From an uncultured Bacteroides sp. (GTDB lineage Bacteria; Bacteroidota; Bacteroidia; Bacteroidales; Bacteroidaceae), in the NCBI GenBank assembly GCA_900553815.1, contig USEY01000056.1, forward strand, positions 1 through 24,750: 24,750 bases of DNA, read 5' to 3'. The translations under genes and the position numbers were made by a program. Each line of letters begins with the position of its first letter. Position 1 is the first letter of the stretch. The notes under the pieces are model-generated. The model had not been told where the DNA came from. It made no database searches and was given only the letters and a program-made list of their open reading frames with translations. Below are positions 15,278-22,555 of the stretch, one piece after another.

Positions 15278-16957
15278 CTACCACACAAAATTATACCGCT
15301 CAGTCGTACGGTTGCCACACCCGTCGGTCACGGTAAACTCCAGCAGATGTGTTCCCCCTTTCTTTACATGTCGAGGGTCAAGCTCACACACCAGCTGCCC
15401 GTTTACGGCATTGGGCTTGCCAAACAGGGCATACTTGCCGTCGATAGTTCCCCTATACGAAGTAATGCCGGTCTGTGTATCCCTGGCCTTCAGCACCAGT
15501 CGCCCTGTACGCCCCCATTGCTTGGGATTGACAGGAGTGATGACGGGCGCCACTGTATCGACCTCTACCGTATAAGTACCCAGCTCGCGGATGCGCACCT
15601 TCATAAACCCATTTTCATAACGGCCACCCACATTGTATTTCCTGCCACGCGACGTAACTCCCGCCACATAGTATTTTGTCGTATCGGCCACAGGATGGCG
15701 ACGAACCCCAATGCGCAGGGTGCAATAGTCGTGCAACGGAACAGCCTTGTCGTGCAGCTGATAGGTATAGGCCACGGCGGCACTATCGGTACGCACCTTG
15801 TAATGCAGGCACACATCCTGATAGAGCATATCGCGCGGCACCACCAGTTCCAGCCCCGGCTCCTGCAAATAGTTGACACGGTCCCAGCGGAAGAAATACT
15901 TCTCGCGACACTCTCTGTCGGGTATGTCCATGCGCTTGCCCTGCACGGTGAAGCGCACGCGCGATGTATTGCCCAACGCATCGCTCAGCGTATATTCAAA
16001 ACGATAAGGACGCTCCTCGTCTATCGTCACCAGACCACGGTTGCCGTTCGAGGCATGCAGCATGCGCAGGTGGTTGCCGGGGTCGATAAACGACTTCATG
16101 TATTGCCCATAGGTCCATGAATTGATATAGCGGTTTTCGTCATAGGCAAAGCGGTCCACCACGCTACGAAACACCTCCTTGCCATCCACCTTCAGCACCA
16201 CCGTATGTACTCCGTAACGGTTGCGCACCCCATCCATATAGTCATAGGCCCGTATGCCTATGCCCACTACTCCCCAAGCGTGGGGAGTCTGCGATGGACT
16301 CAACGCATACTTGCGGGGCTCATCGTCTCCGTCCACCACACCCTGACCCGATTGCGGAAAGAGCATGATGCCCTCGGCACGCGGCGCCGTATGATCCTTG
16401 ACCTTGTCAGCAAAGAACGGCAGGGGGTCTACATATTCATCGGTAGCAGTCTCAAACACATCCAGATGCAGATGAGGGCCAAACGAATAGCCGGTATTCC
16501 CACTCAGGGCAATCACCTGCCCTGCCTTGACGGGATATTCATCGGGCTGTGCATCAATGGTCACCTCCCAGCTTTCGCGCTCATATTGCAGTGCCTCCAC
16601 CCTGCGGGCTATGTCGCCCACAAATGCGCTCAAATGGCGGTTGATGGTAGTGTAGCCATTGTTGTAAACCACATCGAGCACATAGCCCGACCCATGTGTC
16701 ACGCGGATGCGCTTGATGTATCCGTCGGCCAATGCACGCACGGGCTTGCCAGTCACGCCCCCCGTCTTGAAGTCGAGTCCGCCATGAAAATGGTTGGCAC
16801 GCAGTTCACCAAAGTTACCGCTAAACACAATAGGGAAATCAAAAGGAGGGATAAAGCCCTCGCCATAAGTAGCTGTAGATTCTTGCACATTTTGAGCTGT
16901 TGACGTCCACCAGGAACAAGCCAACAGACAGGCAGACAACAGGTAATATCGTATCAT
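15278..16957 (-). CDS. Exported M23 family metallopeptidase
   Basis: A 559-residue exported protein with a LytM/M23 zinc peptidase domain at about residues 45-185. Zinc ligands are His58 and Asp62 (HFHGGLDF) and His164, with His162 alongside, in GPHLHLDVF; GNTGYSFG precedes them as usual. M23 enzymes cut peptidoglycan cross-links or act as activators of amidases; all metal-binding residues are present, so an active enzyme is likely. The remaining 370 residues look like beta-rich domains of unknown role. The N-terminus is hydrophobic and ends STAQN, suiting signal peptidase I, but LLAC at 11-14 could also be a lipobox, so soluble versus lipid-anchored is open. dnaB lies upstream, ended by a strong terminator; no convincing promoter is visible in between. 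Confidence 0.92.
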   Translation of the reverse strand: MIRYYLLSACLLACSWWTSTAQNVQESTATYGEGFIPPFDFPIVFSGNFGELRANHFHGGLDFKTGGVTGKPVRALADGYIKRIRVTHGSGYVLDVVYNNGYTTINRHLSAFVGDIARRVEALQYERESWEVTIDAQPDEYPVKAGQVIALSGNTGYSFGPHLHLDVFETATDEYVDPLPFFADKVKDHTAPRAEGIMLFPQSGQGVVDGDDEPRKYALSPSQTPHAWGVVGIGIRAYDYMDGVRNRYGVHTVVLKVDGKEVFRSVVDRFAYDENRYINSWTYGQYMKSFIDPGNHLRMLHASNGNRGLVTIDEERPYRFEYTLSDALGNTSRVRFTVQGKRMDIPDRECREKYFFRWDRVNYLQEPGLELVVPRDMLYQDVCLHYKVRTDSAAVAYTYQLHDKAVPLHDYCTLRIGVRRHPVADTTKYYVAGVTSRGRKYNVGGRYENGFMKVRIRELGTYTVEVDTVAPVITPVNPKQWGRTGRLVLKARDTQTGITSYRGTIDGKYALFGKPNAVNGQLVCELDPRHVKKGGTHLLEFTVTDGCGNRTTERYNFVW

Positions 16958-17000
16958 TATTATAGTGTGTTATTTTTTTAAGTTGACAAACAGACATTAT

Positions 17001-17053
17001 CAGAAAAAACATCTGCCAGCCAACAGAAAGTTCACACTTCCGTTAGCCGGCAG
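17001..17053 (-). terminator. Terminator of dnaB
   Basis: A 12-bp stem (two G-U pairs in the RNA) joins 17013-17024 (CTGCCAGCCAAC) and 17042-17053 (GTTAGCCGGCAG). On the minus strand it is followed by TTTTTT (17004-17009). It lies 20 bases after the dnaB stop codon. Confidence 0.92.
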
Positions 17054-17073
17054 AATATGGAAGAGTTGACGAA

Positions 17074-18633
17074 TCAGAACGGAGGAACATCTGACACACT
17101 GCCTCCAAACGGGTCCATCGGCGGCAGGTCAGAAGGTGTCAGAGGCGGAGCAGGCACCTCGCGCCCTACGGGTGCGTTCATGCGCGAACCGAAGGTGGCT
17201 CCCCCATCCACATCGGGCAGGGGCACCATGTCGTCCTCGGGATTTTGGAAACGCGTGTACTGACCTATGAATCGCAACCTCACGTCGCCCACCGCACCAT
17301 TACGGTGCTTGGCTATGATAATCTCGGCAATACCACGCAGGTCGGCTCCATCCGACGACGTATAGATTTTATAGTATTCGGGGCGATGTATGAAGCACAC
17401 CATATCGGCATCCTGCTCAATGGCTCCCGACTCACGAAGGTCGCTCAACTGAGGCCGCTTGCCTTCCTCGCCCTCGCGGTTCTCCACACCACGGTTCAAC
17501 TGTGACAAGGCTATGATAGGTATGTTCAGCTCCTTGGCCAAGCCCTTCAACGAACGCGAAATGGTACTTACCTCTTCCTGACGGCTGCCGAAGGACATGC
17601 CACTGGCATTCATCAGCTGCAAGTAGTCGATGATAATGACCTTCACCCCATGCTCACGCACCAGACGGCGTGCCTTGGTGCGCAGCTCAAAGACTGACAA
17701 TGACGGCGTGTCGTCCACATAAAGCGGCGCGTCAATCAGGTCGCGCAGCTTATAGTCCAGCTGCTGCCACTCATAGTCAGCCAACTGACCGCTTTTAATC
17801 TTCTCGCTCGGAATCTCGCACACGTTGGATATCAGACGGTTCACCAACTGCACGTTGCTCATTTCGAGCGAGAACAAAGCTACCGGGTTGTGATAGTTGA
17901 CGGCAATGTTCTTGGCCATGGAAAGCACGAAGGCCGTCTTACCCATGGCAGGACGGGCGGCAATGATGATAAGGTCGGAGTTCTGCCAACCCGAGGTCAT
18001 CTTGTCGAGCTTGGTAAATCCACTTTCCAGACCACTCAAACCATCGGTACGGGCAGCCGCCTTCTGAATAAGCTGGTAGGCCTCCTGAATGACAGGGTTG
18101 ATTTGCGTGTAGTCCTTCTTCATGTTCTGCTGGGAAATCTCGAAGAGCTTTCCTTCAGCCTCCTGCATCAGGTCGTCCACATCCAAGGTCTCGTCGAAGG
18201 CCTTGGTCTGAATGTTGCTGGTGAAAGTAATGAGCTCGCGTGCCAAGGCTTTCTGCGCAATGATGCGGGCATGATATTCGATGTGTGCCGACGATGCCAC
18301 CTTGCTGCTGAGCTGGGTGATGTAGAAAGGTCCTCCCACCTCTTCCAGCTCGCCCCGCTTCGACAGCTGCTCCTTCACCGTAAGGATATCCACAGGCTTC
18401 TGGTTGACAGCCAGGTCGGTGATTGCCGCATATATCAGCTGGTGACGATGCTCGTAAAATGATTCAGGACGCAATATCTCGCTCACCTGCGAATAGGCAT
18501 CCTTCTCTATCATCAGCGCACCCAGCACAGCCTGCTCCAGCTCAGGAGCTTGCGGCTGGATACGTCCGTAGTCGGTTATCGGCTGAGGGGTCTTGCTCCT
18601 CGCCGTGCGTGTATTTCTTCTTTGTTCAGCCAT
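17074..18633 (-). CDS. dnaB: Replicative DNA helicase DnaB
   Basis: Hexameric helicase that unwinds DNA at the replication fork. The 519-residue product has the N-terminal DnaB domain (about 25-130), a linker, and a RecA-like ATPase domain. Walker A is ARPAMGKTA (226-234), SLEMS (255-259) carries the catalytic Glu, Walker B is VIIIDYLQLM (332-341), and ALSQLNRGVENR (375-386) follows. There is no intein. The last 35 residues are a Pro- and Gly-rich tail. The basic N-terminal tail (EQRRNTRTARSK) is a lineage extension. The start is the only ATG near the family start. A -7 promoter element lies 44 bases upstream and a strong terminator lies directly downstream, so it is probably monocistronic. 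Confidence 0.97.
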   Translation of the reverse strand: MAEQRRNTRTARSKTPQPITDYGRIQPQAPELEQAVLGALMIEKDAYSQVSEILRPESFYEHRHQLIYAAITDLAVNQKPVDILTVKEQLSKRGELEEVGGPFYITQLSSKVASSAHIEYHARIIAQKALARELITFTSNIQTKAFDETLDVDDLMQEAEGKLFEISQQNMKKDYTQINPVIQEAYQLIQKAAARTDGLSGLESGFTKLDKMTSGWQNSDLIIIAARPAMGKTAFVLSMAKNIAVNYHNPVALFSLEMSNVQLVNRLISNVCEIPSEKIKSGQLADYEWQQLDYKLRDLIDAPLYVDDTPSLSVFELRTKARRLVREHGVKVIIIDYLQLMNASGMSFGSRQEEVSTISRSLKGLAKELNIPIIALSQLNRGVENREGEEGKRPQLSDLRESGAIEQDADMVCFIHRPEYYKIYTSSDGADLRGIAEIIIAKHRNGAVGDVRLRFIGQYTRFQNPEDDMVPLPDVDGGATFGSRMNAPVGREVPAPPLTPSDLPPMDPFGGSVSDVPPF

Positions 18634-18676
18634 CTTTTTTAATCGTATATTTTAGTTATCATCCCGAAAGGAGGAG

Positions 18677-18684
18677 CAAATATA
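18677..18684 (-). promoter_or_regulatory. -7 element of the dnaB promoter
   Basis: TATATTTG on the minus strand is a perfect -7 element, about 44 bases before the dnaB ATG. No TTTG is seen 18-21 bases upstream, so the -33 element is weak or absent. Confidence 0.55.
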
Positions 18685-18738
18685 AGGTTTTATTTGATGG
18701 CTATGCACATCACCTGGCAGAAGTTATACATATTTTAT

Positions 18739-18746
18739 TAACTTTG
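18739..18746 (+). promoter_or_regulatory. -7 element of the ispE promoter
   Basis: TAACTTTG matches TAnnTTTG; no clear -33 TTTG is seen at the right distance. Transcription would start near 18753, about 68 bases before the ispE ATG. It is divergent from the dnaB promoter, with 54 bases between the two -7 boxes. Confidence 0.5.
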
Positions 18747-18753
18747 CACCGCT

Positions 18754-18843
18754 ATGCAGCCTGCCCCGCCAGACAAGGGCAAGGCCCTCCAAATGCCAAA
18801 CCAAGAAAATTTCATTGACTATGATAACCTTTCCGAATGCTAA
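18754..18843 (+). CDS. Possible 29-residue upstream reading frame overlapping ispE
   Basis: An ATG at 18754, at or next to the predicted transcription start, opens a 29-codon frame ([13 protein letters not shown], then [16 protein letters not shown]) ending at TAA 18841-18843, 23 bases inside ispE in another frame. A second in-frame ATG is at 18793. No homology is recognised. It may be chance, or a leader whose translation affects ispE initiation. Confidence 0.2.
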   Translation: MQPAPPDKGKALQMPNQENFIDYDNLSEC

Positions 18844-19645
18844 AATAAACCTGGGACTGAACATTACCGAAAAACGCCCCGACGGCTATCACAACCTGGA
18901 AACAGTCTTCTACCCCATTCCGCTGGAAGATGCGCTGGAAGTGACCGCCGGCCACCCTGAAGGCAACGCCAAATATACCCTCCACCAGGGAGGCATACCC
19001 ATAGAAGGCGACCCCGACACCAACCTCGTTGTAAAAGCCTATCGCATGCTGGACGAGCGCTTCAACCTGCCGCCGGTCGACATCCACCTGTTCAAGCATA
19101 TACCCTCGGGGGCAGGCCTGGGAGGAGGTTCGGCCGATGCCGCCTTCATGCTGAAAATGCTGAATGAGGAGTTCCGGCTGAAGCTCACCGATGACGAGCT
19201 CGAAGCATACGCCGCCCGTCTGGGTGCCGACTGCGCTGTCTTCATACGCAATCGTGCCACCTACGCCGAAGGCATCGGAAACATCTTTTCACCCGTCAGC
19301 CTTTCGCTCAACGGCTATCGCCTGCTGGTAGTAAAGCCCGACATCTTCGTGTCTACCCGCAACGCCTTTGCACAAATCAGGCCACACCGCCCCGAACACC
19401 CAGTCCGCGAAGTCATAGCGCTCCCTGTAGAGCAATGGAAAGGCCTGCTGACCAACGATTTTGAGGACAGTGTATTCCCTCAATTCCCAGCCATAGGAGC
19501 AATAAAAGAAGCGATGTACAGACAAGGTGCGCTCTATGCCTCGATGTCGGGTTCAGGCTCTTCCGTCTACGGCCTTTTCACACCCGAAACAAGCATCGAC
19601 GAAAGCAGGTTTGAAGGCAATGTATTCAATTTGCTGCTGAAATAG
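18821..19645 (+). CDS. ispE: 4-diphosphocytidyl-2-C-methyl-D-erythritol kinase
   Basis: Phosphorylates CDP-methylerythritol in the MEP pathway to isoprenoid precursors, in the cytoplasm. The 274-residue product is a GHMP kinase of usual length. It opens with [12 protein letters not shown] (catalytic Lys8), then has [12 protein letters not shown] (19-30), the ATP loop [14 protein letters not shown] (95-108), GADCAVF (135-141, Asp137 as catalytic base) and the third GHMP motif [13 protein letters not shown] near the C-terminus. ATG 18821 is preferred to TTG 18815, two codons upstream, because it puts the conserved FPNAK four residues from the start. The gene is isolated, with a promoter element upstream and a repeat-filled gap downstream. 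Confidence 0.96.
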   Translation: MITFPNAKINLGLNITEKRPDGYHNLETVFYPIPLEDALEVTAGHPEGNAKYTLHQGGIPIEGDPDTNLVVKAYRMLDERFNLPPVDIHLFKHIPSGAGLGGGSADAAFMLKMLNEEFRLKLTDDELEAYAARLGADCAVFIRNRATYAEGIGNIFSPVSLSLNGYRLLVVKPDIFVSTRNAFAQIRPHRPEHPVREVIALPVEQWKGLLTNDFEDSVFPQFPAIGAIKEAMYRQGALYASMSGSGSSVYGLFTPETSIDESRFEGNVFNLLLK

Positions 19646-19657
19646 GGTTATACAGGG

Positions 19658-19717
19658 GTGAGTGGTGAGTGGTAAGTGATGAGTGGTGAGTGATAAGCAG
19701 GGGTGAGTAGAGAGTGA
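19658..19717. repeat. Short heptamer array (GTGAGTG type) after ispE
   Basis: Five clear 7-base units, GTGAGTG, GTGAGTG, GTAAGTG, ATGAGTG, GTGAGTG (19658-19692), then decayed ones. The array begins 12 bases after the ispE stop codon. It shares the 7-base period of the arrays at 14979-15277 but has a different unit. Confidence 0.85.
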
Positions 19718-19721
19718 AAAT

Positions 19722-19757
19722 TCAATCCGTGTCATCCGCGCAATCCGCGTCTAAAAA
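19722..19757 (+). repeat. 9-bp repeat (ATCCGC type), first copy
   Basis: Units TCAATCCGT, GTCATCCGC, GCAATCCGC, then GTCTAAAAA, each 9 bases. The same units recur at 19939-19965 and in both arms at 23233-23309. Confidence 0.8.
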
Positions 19758-19815
19758 TTTAGGAGTTAATGTCGATACAAAACAAAGGAGTACCGTGCTA
19801 GCAATGAACGGCTAA

Positions 19816-19931
19816 CTTAGTAGAGACGGGGCGTGCCCCGTCTTGAGGATAATTAGGTATTAAATCATTTGTTTATCAATTGATTAAATCAAATTTTATA
19901 CGGAGACGCGGCACGCCACGTCTCTACTAAG
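19816..19931. mobile_element. MITE/REP-pair-like element, 116 bp
   Basis: The left end, CTTAGTAGAGACGGGGCGTG onward, is repeated inverted at the right end, with 13 bp perfect at the outside (19816-19828 against 19919-19931) and similarity for about 27 bp with two or three mismatches. Each end is itself a hairpin: AGACGGGGC with GCCCCGTCT (19824-19832 with 19835-19843), and GAGACG with CGTCTC (19903-19908 with 19919-19924). The middle is AT-rich and non-coding. No clear target-site duplication is seen. Confidence 0.75.
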
Positions 19932-19938
19932 ATTACCA

Positions 19939-19965
19939 TTTATCCGCGCAACCCGCGTCTAAAGA
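19939..19965 (+). repeat. 9-bp repeat (ATCCGC type), second copy
   Basis: Units TTTATCCGC, GCAACCCGC and GTCTAAAGA, starting 8 bases after the inverted-repeat element. Same orientation and same GTCTAAA end as the copy at 19722-19757. Confidence 0.75.
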
Positions 19966-20010
19966 ATATCAGTTACTCATTTCATTATGCGCCATCCCTC
20001 CGCAGGGTCA

Positions 20011-20064
20011 TCCCGGCCTTGAGCCGGGAACTTATGCACAACGATGGAATTGGCTTAAGTTCCC
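20011..20064. other. Two mutually exclusive hairpins after the operon's last gene
   Basis: TCCCGGC (20011-20017) pairs with GCCGGGA (20023-20029). The overlapping GGGAACTT (20026-20033) pairs instead with AAGTTCCC (20057-20064), which touches the stop codon of the minus-strand gene ending at 20065. There is no T run, so it is not a standard terminator; it may protect the 3' end of the mRNA. Confidence 0.55.
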
Positions 20065-20733
20065 CTATCTCTGCATGACCGATATAGAGTCGCCATACGT
20101 GCGCAGCACCTCCAGCGTGCGCTTACGATTCTTCATCGCGCGTCGATTCCAGAAGTCTTTGGTAAACAGTTTCATCAAGTCGCCCGACATGATGCCACCT
20201 CCCCAGTCCGACCTTTGCCAGCTGCCCACGGCCACACCATTGGCCCGCTCCGTCACACGATAGCGCAAGCCCGTGGCTTCAATCTGCTCAACCGTATTGC
20301 GCGGCCCCTTGTCCAAGGGAGTCTTGGCCCAGTTGGTGTATATGTACAGCGATTTCATTTCATAGAAGGGGTCGCTACGCCAGGTGTTCTTGTCAATCTT
20401 GATTTTCCTGCGGCGGACAGGGTCCCAGTCATAGCGCGTGTTGGCCGTATAGGGCATCAGGGTCAGCACCACCTTGTTCTTCTGCTCGGGCGTGTCGGTC
20501 ACGTCAGGCAACGTATTGTCAAATTCAAGCCAAGGCTTATCGGTAGAGAGCTGGGGGGTGCCATACAGCCTGTCACCCTCCACCTCCTTCAGCACGTCGC
20601 GATTGATGACTATCTCGCCCGGACTTTCCAGCAATTTCTTCAGCTGCAGGGAGTCCTTGGCCGTCCACGATTGCGCACAAAGCCTGCCGGCTACCAGCAA
20701 TAGCAGCCCACACAAGAAGACCAGTTTTTTCAC
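20065..20733 (-). CDS. Secreted protein, possibly DUF4858
   Basis: A 222-residue exported protein. It starts at GTG (20731-20733), since the next upstream in-frame codons lead to a stop and the product then opens with a clear signal peptide (MKKLVFLCGLLLLVAGRLCA, cut near AQ). The mature part is soluble and basic toward the C-terminus (FWNRRAMKNRKRTLEVLR). Recognisable stretches are ALMPY-like VVLTLMPYTANTRYDW and SDPFYEMKSLYIYTNWAKTP. I believe this is the Bacteroides family DUF4858, but from memory only. It is the last of four same-strand genes headed by the ECF sigma factor, 51 bases after the lipoprotein gene, so it is a likely product of that regulon. Function unknown. Confidence 0.78.
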   Translation of the reverse strand: MKKLVFLCGLLLLVAGRLCAQSWTAKDSLQLKKLLESPGEIVINRDVLKEVEGDRLYGTPQLSTDKPWLEFDNTLPDVTDTPEQKNKVVLTLMPYTANTRYDWDPVRRRKIKIDKNTWRSDPFYEMKSLYIYTNWAKTPLDKGPRNTVEQIEATGLRYRVTERANGVAVGSWQRSDWGGGIMSGDLMKLFTKDFWNRRAMKNRKRTLEVLRTYGDSISVMQR

Positions 20734-20784
20734 CGTTCAGTTATTCAATAAAAACAACGCTATTTACTCTCTCCTACTCTTGTT

Positions 20785-21384
20785 TTACCACCACATGTAG
20801 TTGCTGCCACACAGCGGCTCGTCGGAACAAGGGTCTATGGTCCACATGGTGCGTGGATATTGGCGCGACTCCCACCAGCGACGGTAGCGGGCTGCCGCAT
20901 CCAGCACTTCCTCGTCCGTCAGGAAGTAGATGCCCTCGTAGTTATCGGCATCCGTATGCACCATCTTGCACCCCAGCGAAGCCTTGTGCCCCAGCCGGAT
21001 GGTCTCCACCGTCCACAAGATACACTCGCCCAAACGCAGCTTGCCACCCGCCGAATAGGAAATCGTGGCCAGCGGAAAAGCAGGAATGACAGACAGGTCT
21101 TCGGCATACTCCAGCAGTTCCTCCACATCGTCCATGGTAAACTGAGGCATCTTTGCCACGCCAGCCTCGTTGACCAGCGAATACTTGCCGTTTTTGAGTT
21201 GCTTAACGAACACATCCACATCGGGGTGGCTGTAATCAAGTGTTTCGTCGCTGCATGCCGTCAGCAGGAAAGAAGCGCAAAGCGCCACACACAACGCCAC
21301 TGCCCGGAATCGAAGTACCGCGCCCCATGCAGCAGCCAGACGACGGCAAGTCATATAATGGAAATAAGAACCGATTGTTTTCAT
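20785..21384 (-). CDS. Lipoprotein, possibly DUF4943
   Basis: A 199-residue lipoprotein. The signal region ends in SFLLTAC, with the lipidated Cys at residue 44; if translation starts at Met11 instead, the region ahead of it is of more ordinary length. Mature Cys is followed by SDETLDY. The mature protein is small, acidic and Trp/Tyr-rich at its end (CGSNYMWW). SLVNEAGVAKMPQFTMDDVEELLEYA in pieces resembles the Bacteroides family DUF4943, as far as I recall. It lies 25 bases after the anti-sigma gene and 51 bases before the last gene, so it belongs to the sigma operon. Position suggests an envelope role, for instance sensing or responding together with the anti-sigma protein; there is no direct evidence for this. 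Confidence 0.78.
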   Translation of the reverse strand: MKTIGSYFHYMTCRRLAAAWGAVLRFRAVALCVALCASFLLTACSDETLDYSHPDVDVFVKQLKNGKYSLVNEAGVAKMPQFTMDDVEELLEYAEDLSVIPAFPLATISYSAGGKLRLGECILWTVETIRLGHKASLGCKMVHTDADNYEGIYFLTDEEVLDAAARYRRWWESRQYPRTMWTIDPCSDEPLCGSNYMWW

Positions 21385-21409
21385 TTTATCAAGATTTGTA
21401 TTTGTCAGG

Positions 21410-22555
21410 TTAATAAATCATACGTACACCGCACAGCAGGTTCAGGTTAGTAGGCCTCTCCGTGCGCAAGGTCTGAAGCGGCGAGTCGGTATCGAAGCTG
21501 TGCGACACGCTGGGCTCGGCAAAAAGAGCGATGCGGTCGTTCAGCTTGTAGCGCACACCCAGTCCGGCCATGGCCGACAGCCTGACCGGCTCTGCCTTGA
21601 AACTATTGTCGGGAGCACCTGCCACACACTTCTCGGCCGCCCCGCCTGCCGACACATAGAGGTCCAGCTTACCCGCCTGCAACAGGGTCAGGTTGAATTT
21701 CAAGGGTACGGACAACGTATGCAGGTTGCGTCCTTTCTCGCCCTTCATGGGCAGAAGATTGTATTGCAGCCCCGTCTCCAGCCACACGTTGCTCTTGCCC
21801 AGCTTCCACTCGCCTGTAACTCCAGCCGTCAGCGGCATGGAGCAATCGCCCTTGGGCAACGACGTGCCCACCATGGCCTTCAGCGCACGTCGGGCGGTGG
21901 CATGGCTCAGAGGCTGAACGGCGGCAGCCTGCGTTTCGCTGCCTCTGTCTGTCCCTGCATTGGCGGCCAGTCCGTTGCCGCCATAATTATCTGTAGCCGA
22001 TGTATAATTATTGTTTCGTTGCGAAGCATAATATCGCCCGTTGGAAGGATGCTGACTGCCATAGTGACGCTCGGTAATCGTGATGGATACCCTTACCGAC
22101 ACCGACTCGTCATCGCCGTCGGCCAGGCTGGCAGGCATTCCCTGATGAGGAGCAGCCGTCGAGGTCTGTTTGCCCGAAGGCTGTGCCTGGGCTATGGAAG
22201 GAAAAGTCTCCTGCACACGGTCCTGCATCAGATTGCCCTGAGGCACCACCACGGCCACTTCGTCGAAAGCGTCCCTGATTTCCTCTTTCGGAGAGAAATG
22301 CCAGAAGGCAGCCGACGCCGCACCCAGTATCAGCACCACGGAAGCCGCGGCTGCCACCCGGTAGTAGCGTGGCGACAAGAACCGGCGTTTACCTGCCACG
22401 AGAAGGGCCTCCGCCTTGTCGGTCTCTCCGTCCGCTTCGGGTGCGGCCTGCAACAAGTCGTGCTGCAAGTCTTCCCAAAAACCATCCCTGAGCTCCATGC
22501 GGGCATTGCCCAGGCGGTTGCGGAACAAGTTTTCCAAACCATCGTTATTTTTCAT
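21410..22555 (-). CDS. Anti-sigma factor with C-terminal outer-membrane beta-barrel (Dma-type)
   Basis: A 381-residue protein in three parts. Residues 1-65 are cytoplasmic and charged (DGFWEDLQHDLLQ), as in an anti-sigma domain. Residues about 67-85 form one membrane helix (VAAAASVVLILGAASAAF). Residues 90-225 are a low-complexity linker rich in Ser, Gln, Asn and Gly. Residues about 226-381 show alternating strands (WKLGKSNVWLETGLQYN, GLGVRYKLNDRIALFAEP) ending in an aromatic C-terminus (RMIY), as in an outer-membrane barrel. This is the layout of the dual membrane-spanning anti-sigma (Dma) proteins described in B. thetaiotaomicron. The ATG at 22555 overlaps the sigma gene's end by 11 bases, so translation is probably coupled. 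The longer frame from 22600 is rejected, as it would extend into the sigma gene. Confidence 0.88.
   Translation of the reverse strand: MKNNDGLENLFRNRLGNARMELRDGFWEDLQHDLLQAAPEADGETDKAEALLVAGKRRFLSPRYYRVAAAASVVLILGAASAAFWHFSPKEEIRDAFDEVAVVVPQGNLMQDRVQETFPSIAQAQPSGKQTSTAAPHQGMPASLADGDDESVSVRVSITITERHYGSQHPSNGRYYASQRNNNYTSATDNYGGNGLAANAGTDRGSETQAAAVQPLSHATARRALKAMVGTSLPKGDCSMPLTAGVTGEWKLGKSNVWLETGLQYNLLPMKGEKGRNLHTLSVPLKFNLTLLQAGKLDLYVSAGGAAEKCVAGAPDNSFKAEPVRLSAMAGLGVRYKLNDRIALFAEPSVSHSFDTDSPLQTLRTERPTNLNLLCGVRMIY

Noticed and set aside
15024..15575. 183-codon plus-strand frame
   Set aside because: Its first half is the translated heptamer array and the rest is antisense to the M23 gene.
16987..16994. 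Promoter of the M23 gene (TCTGTTTG on the minus strand)
   Set aside because: The second base of the -7 box is wrong and no -33 TTTG lies at 18-21 bases, so it was not listed.
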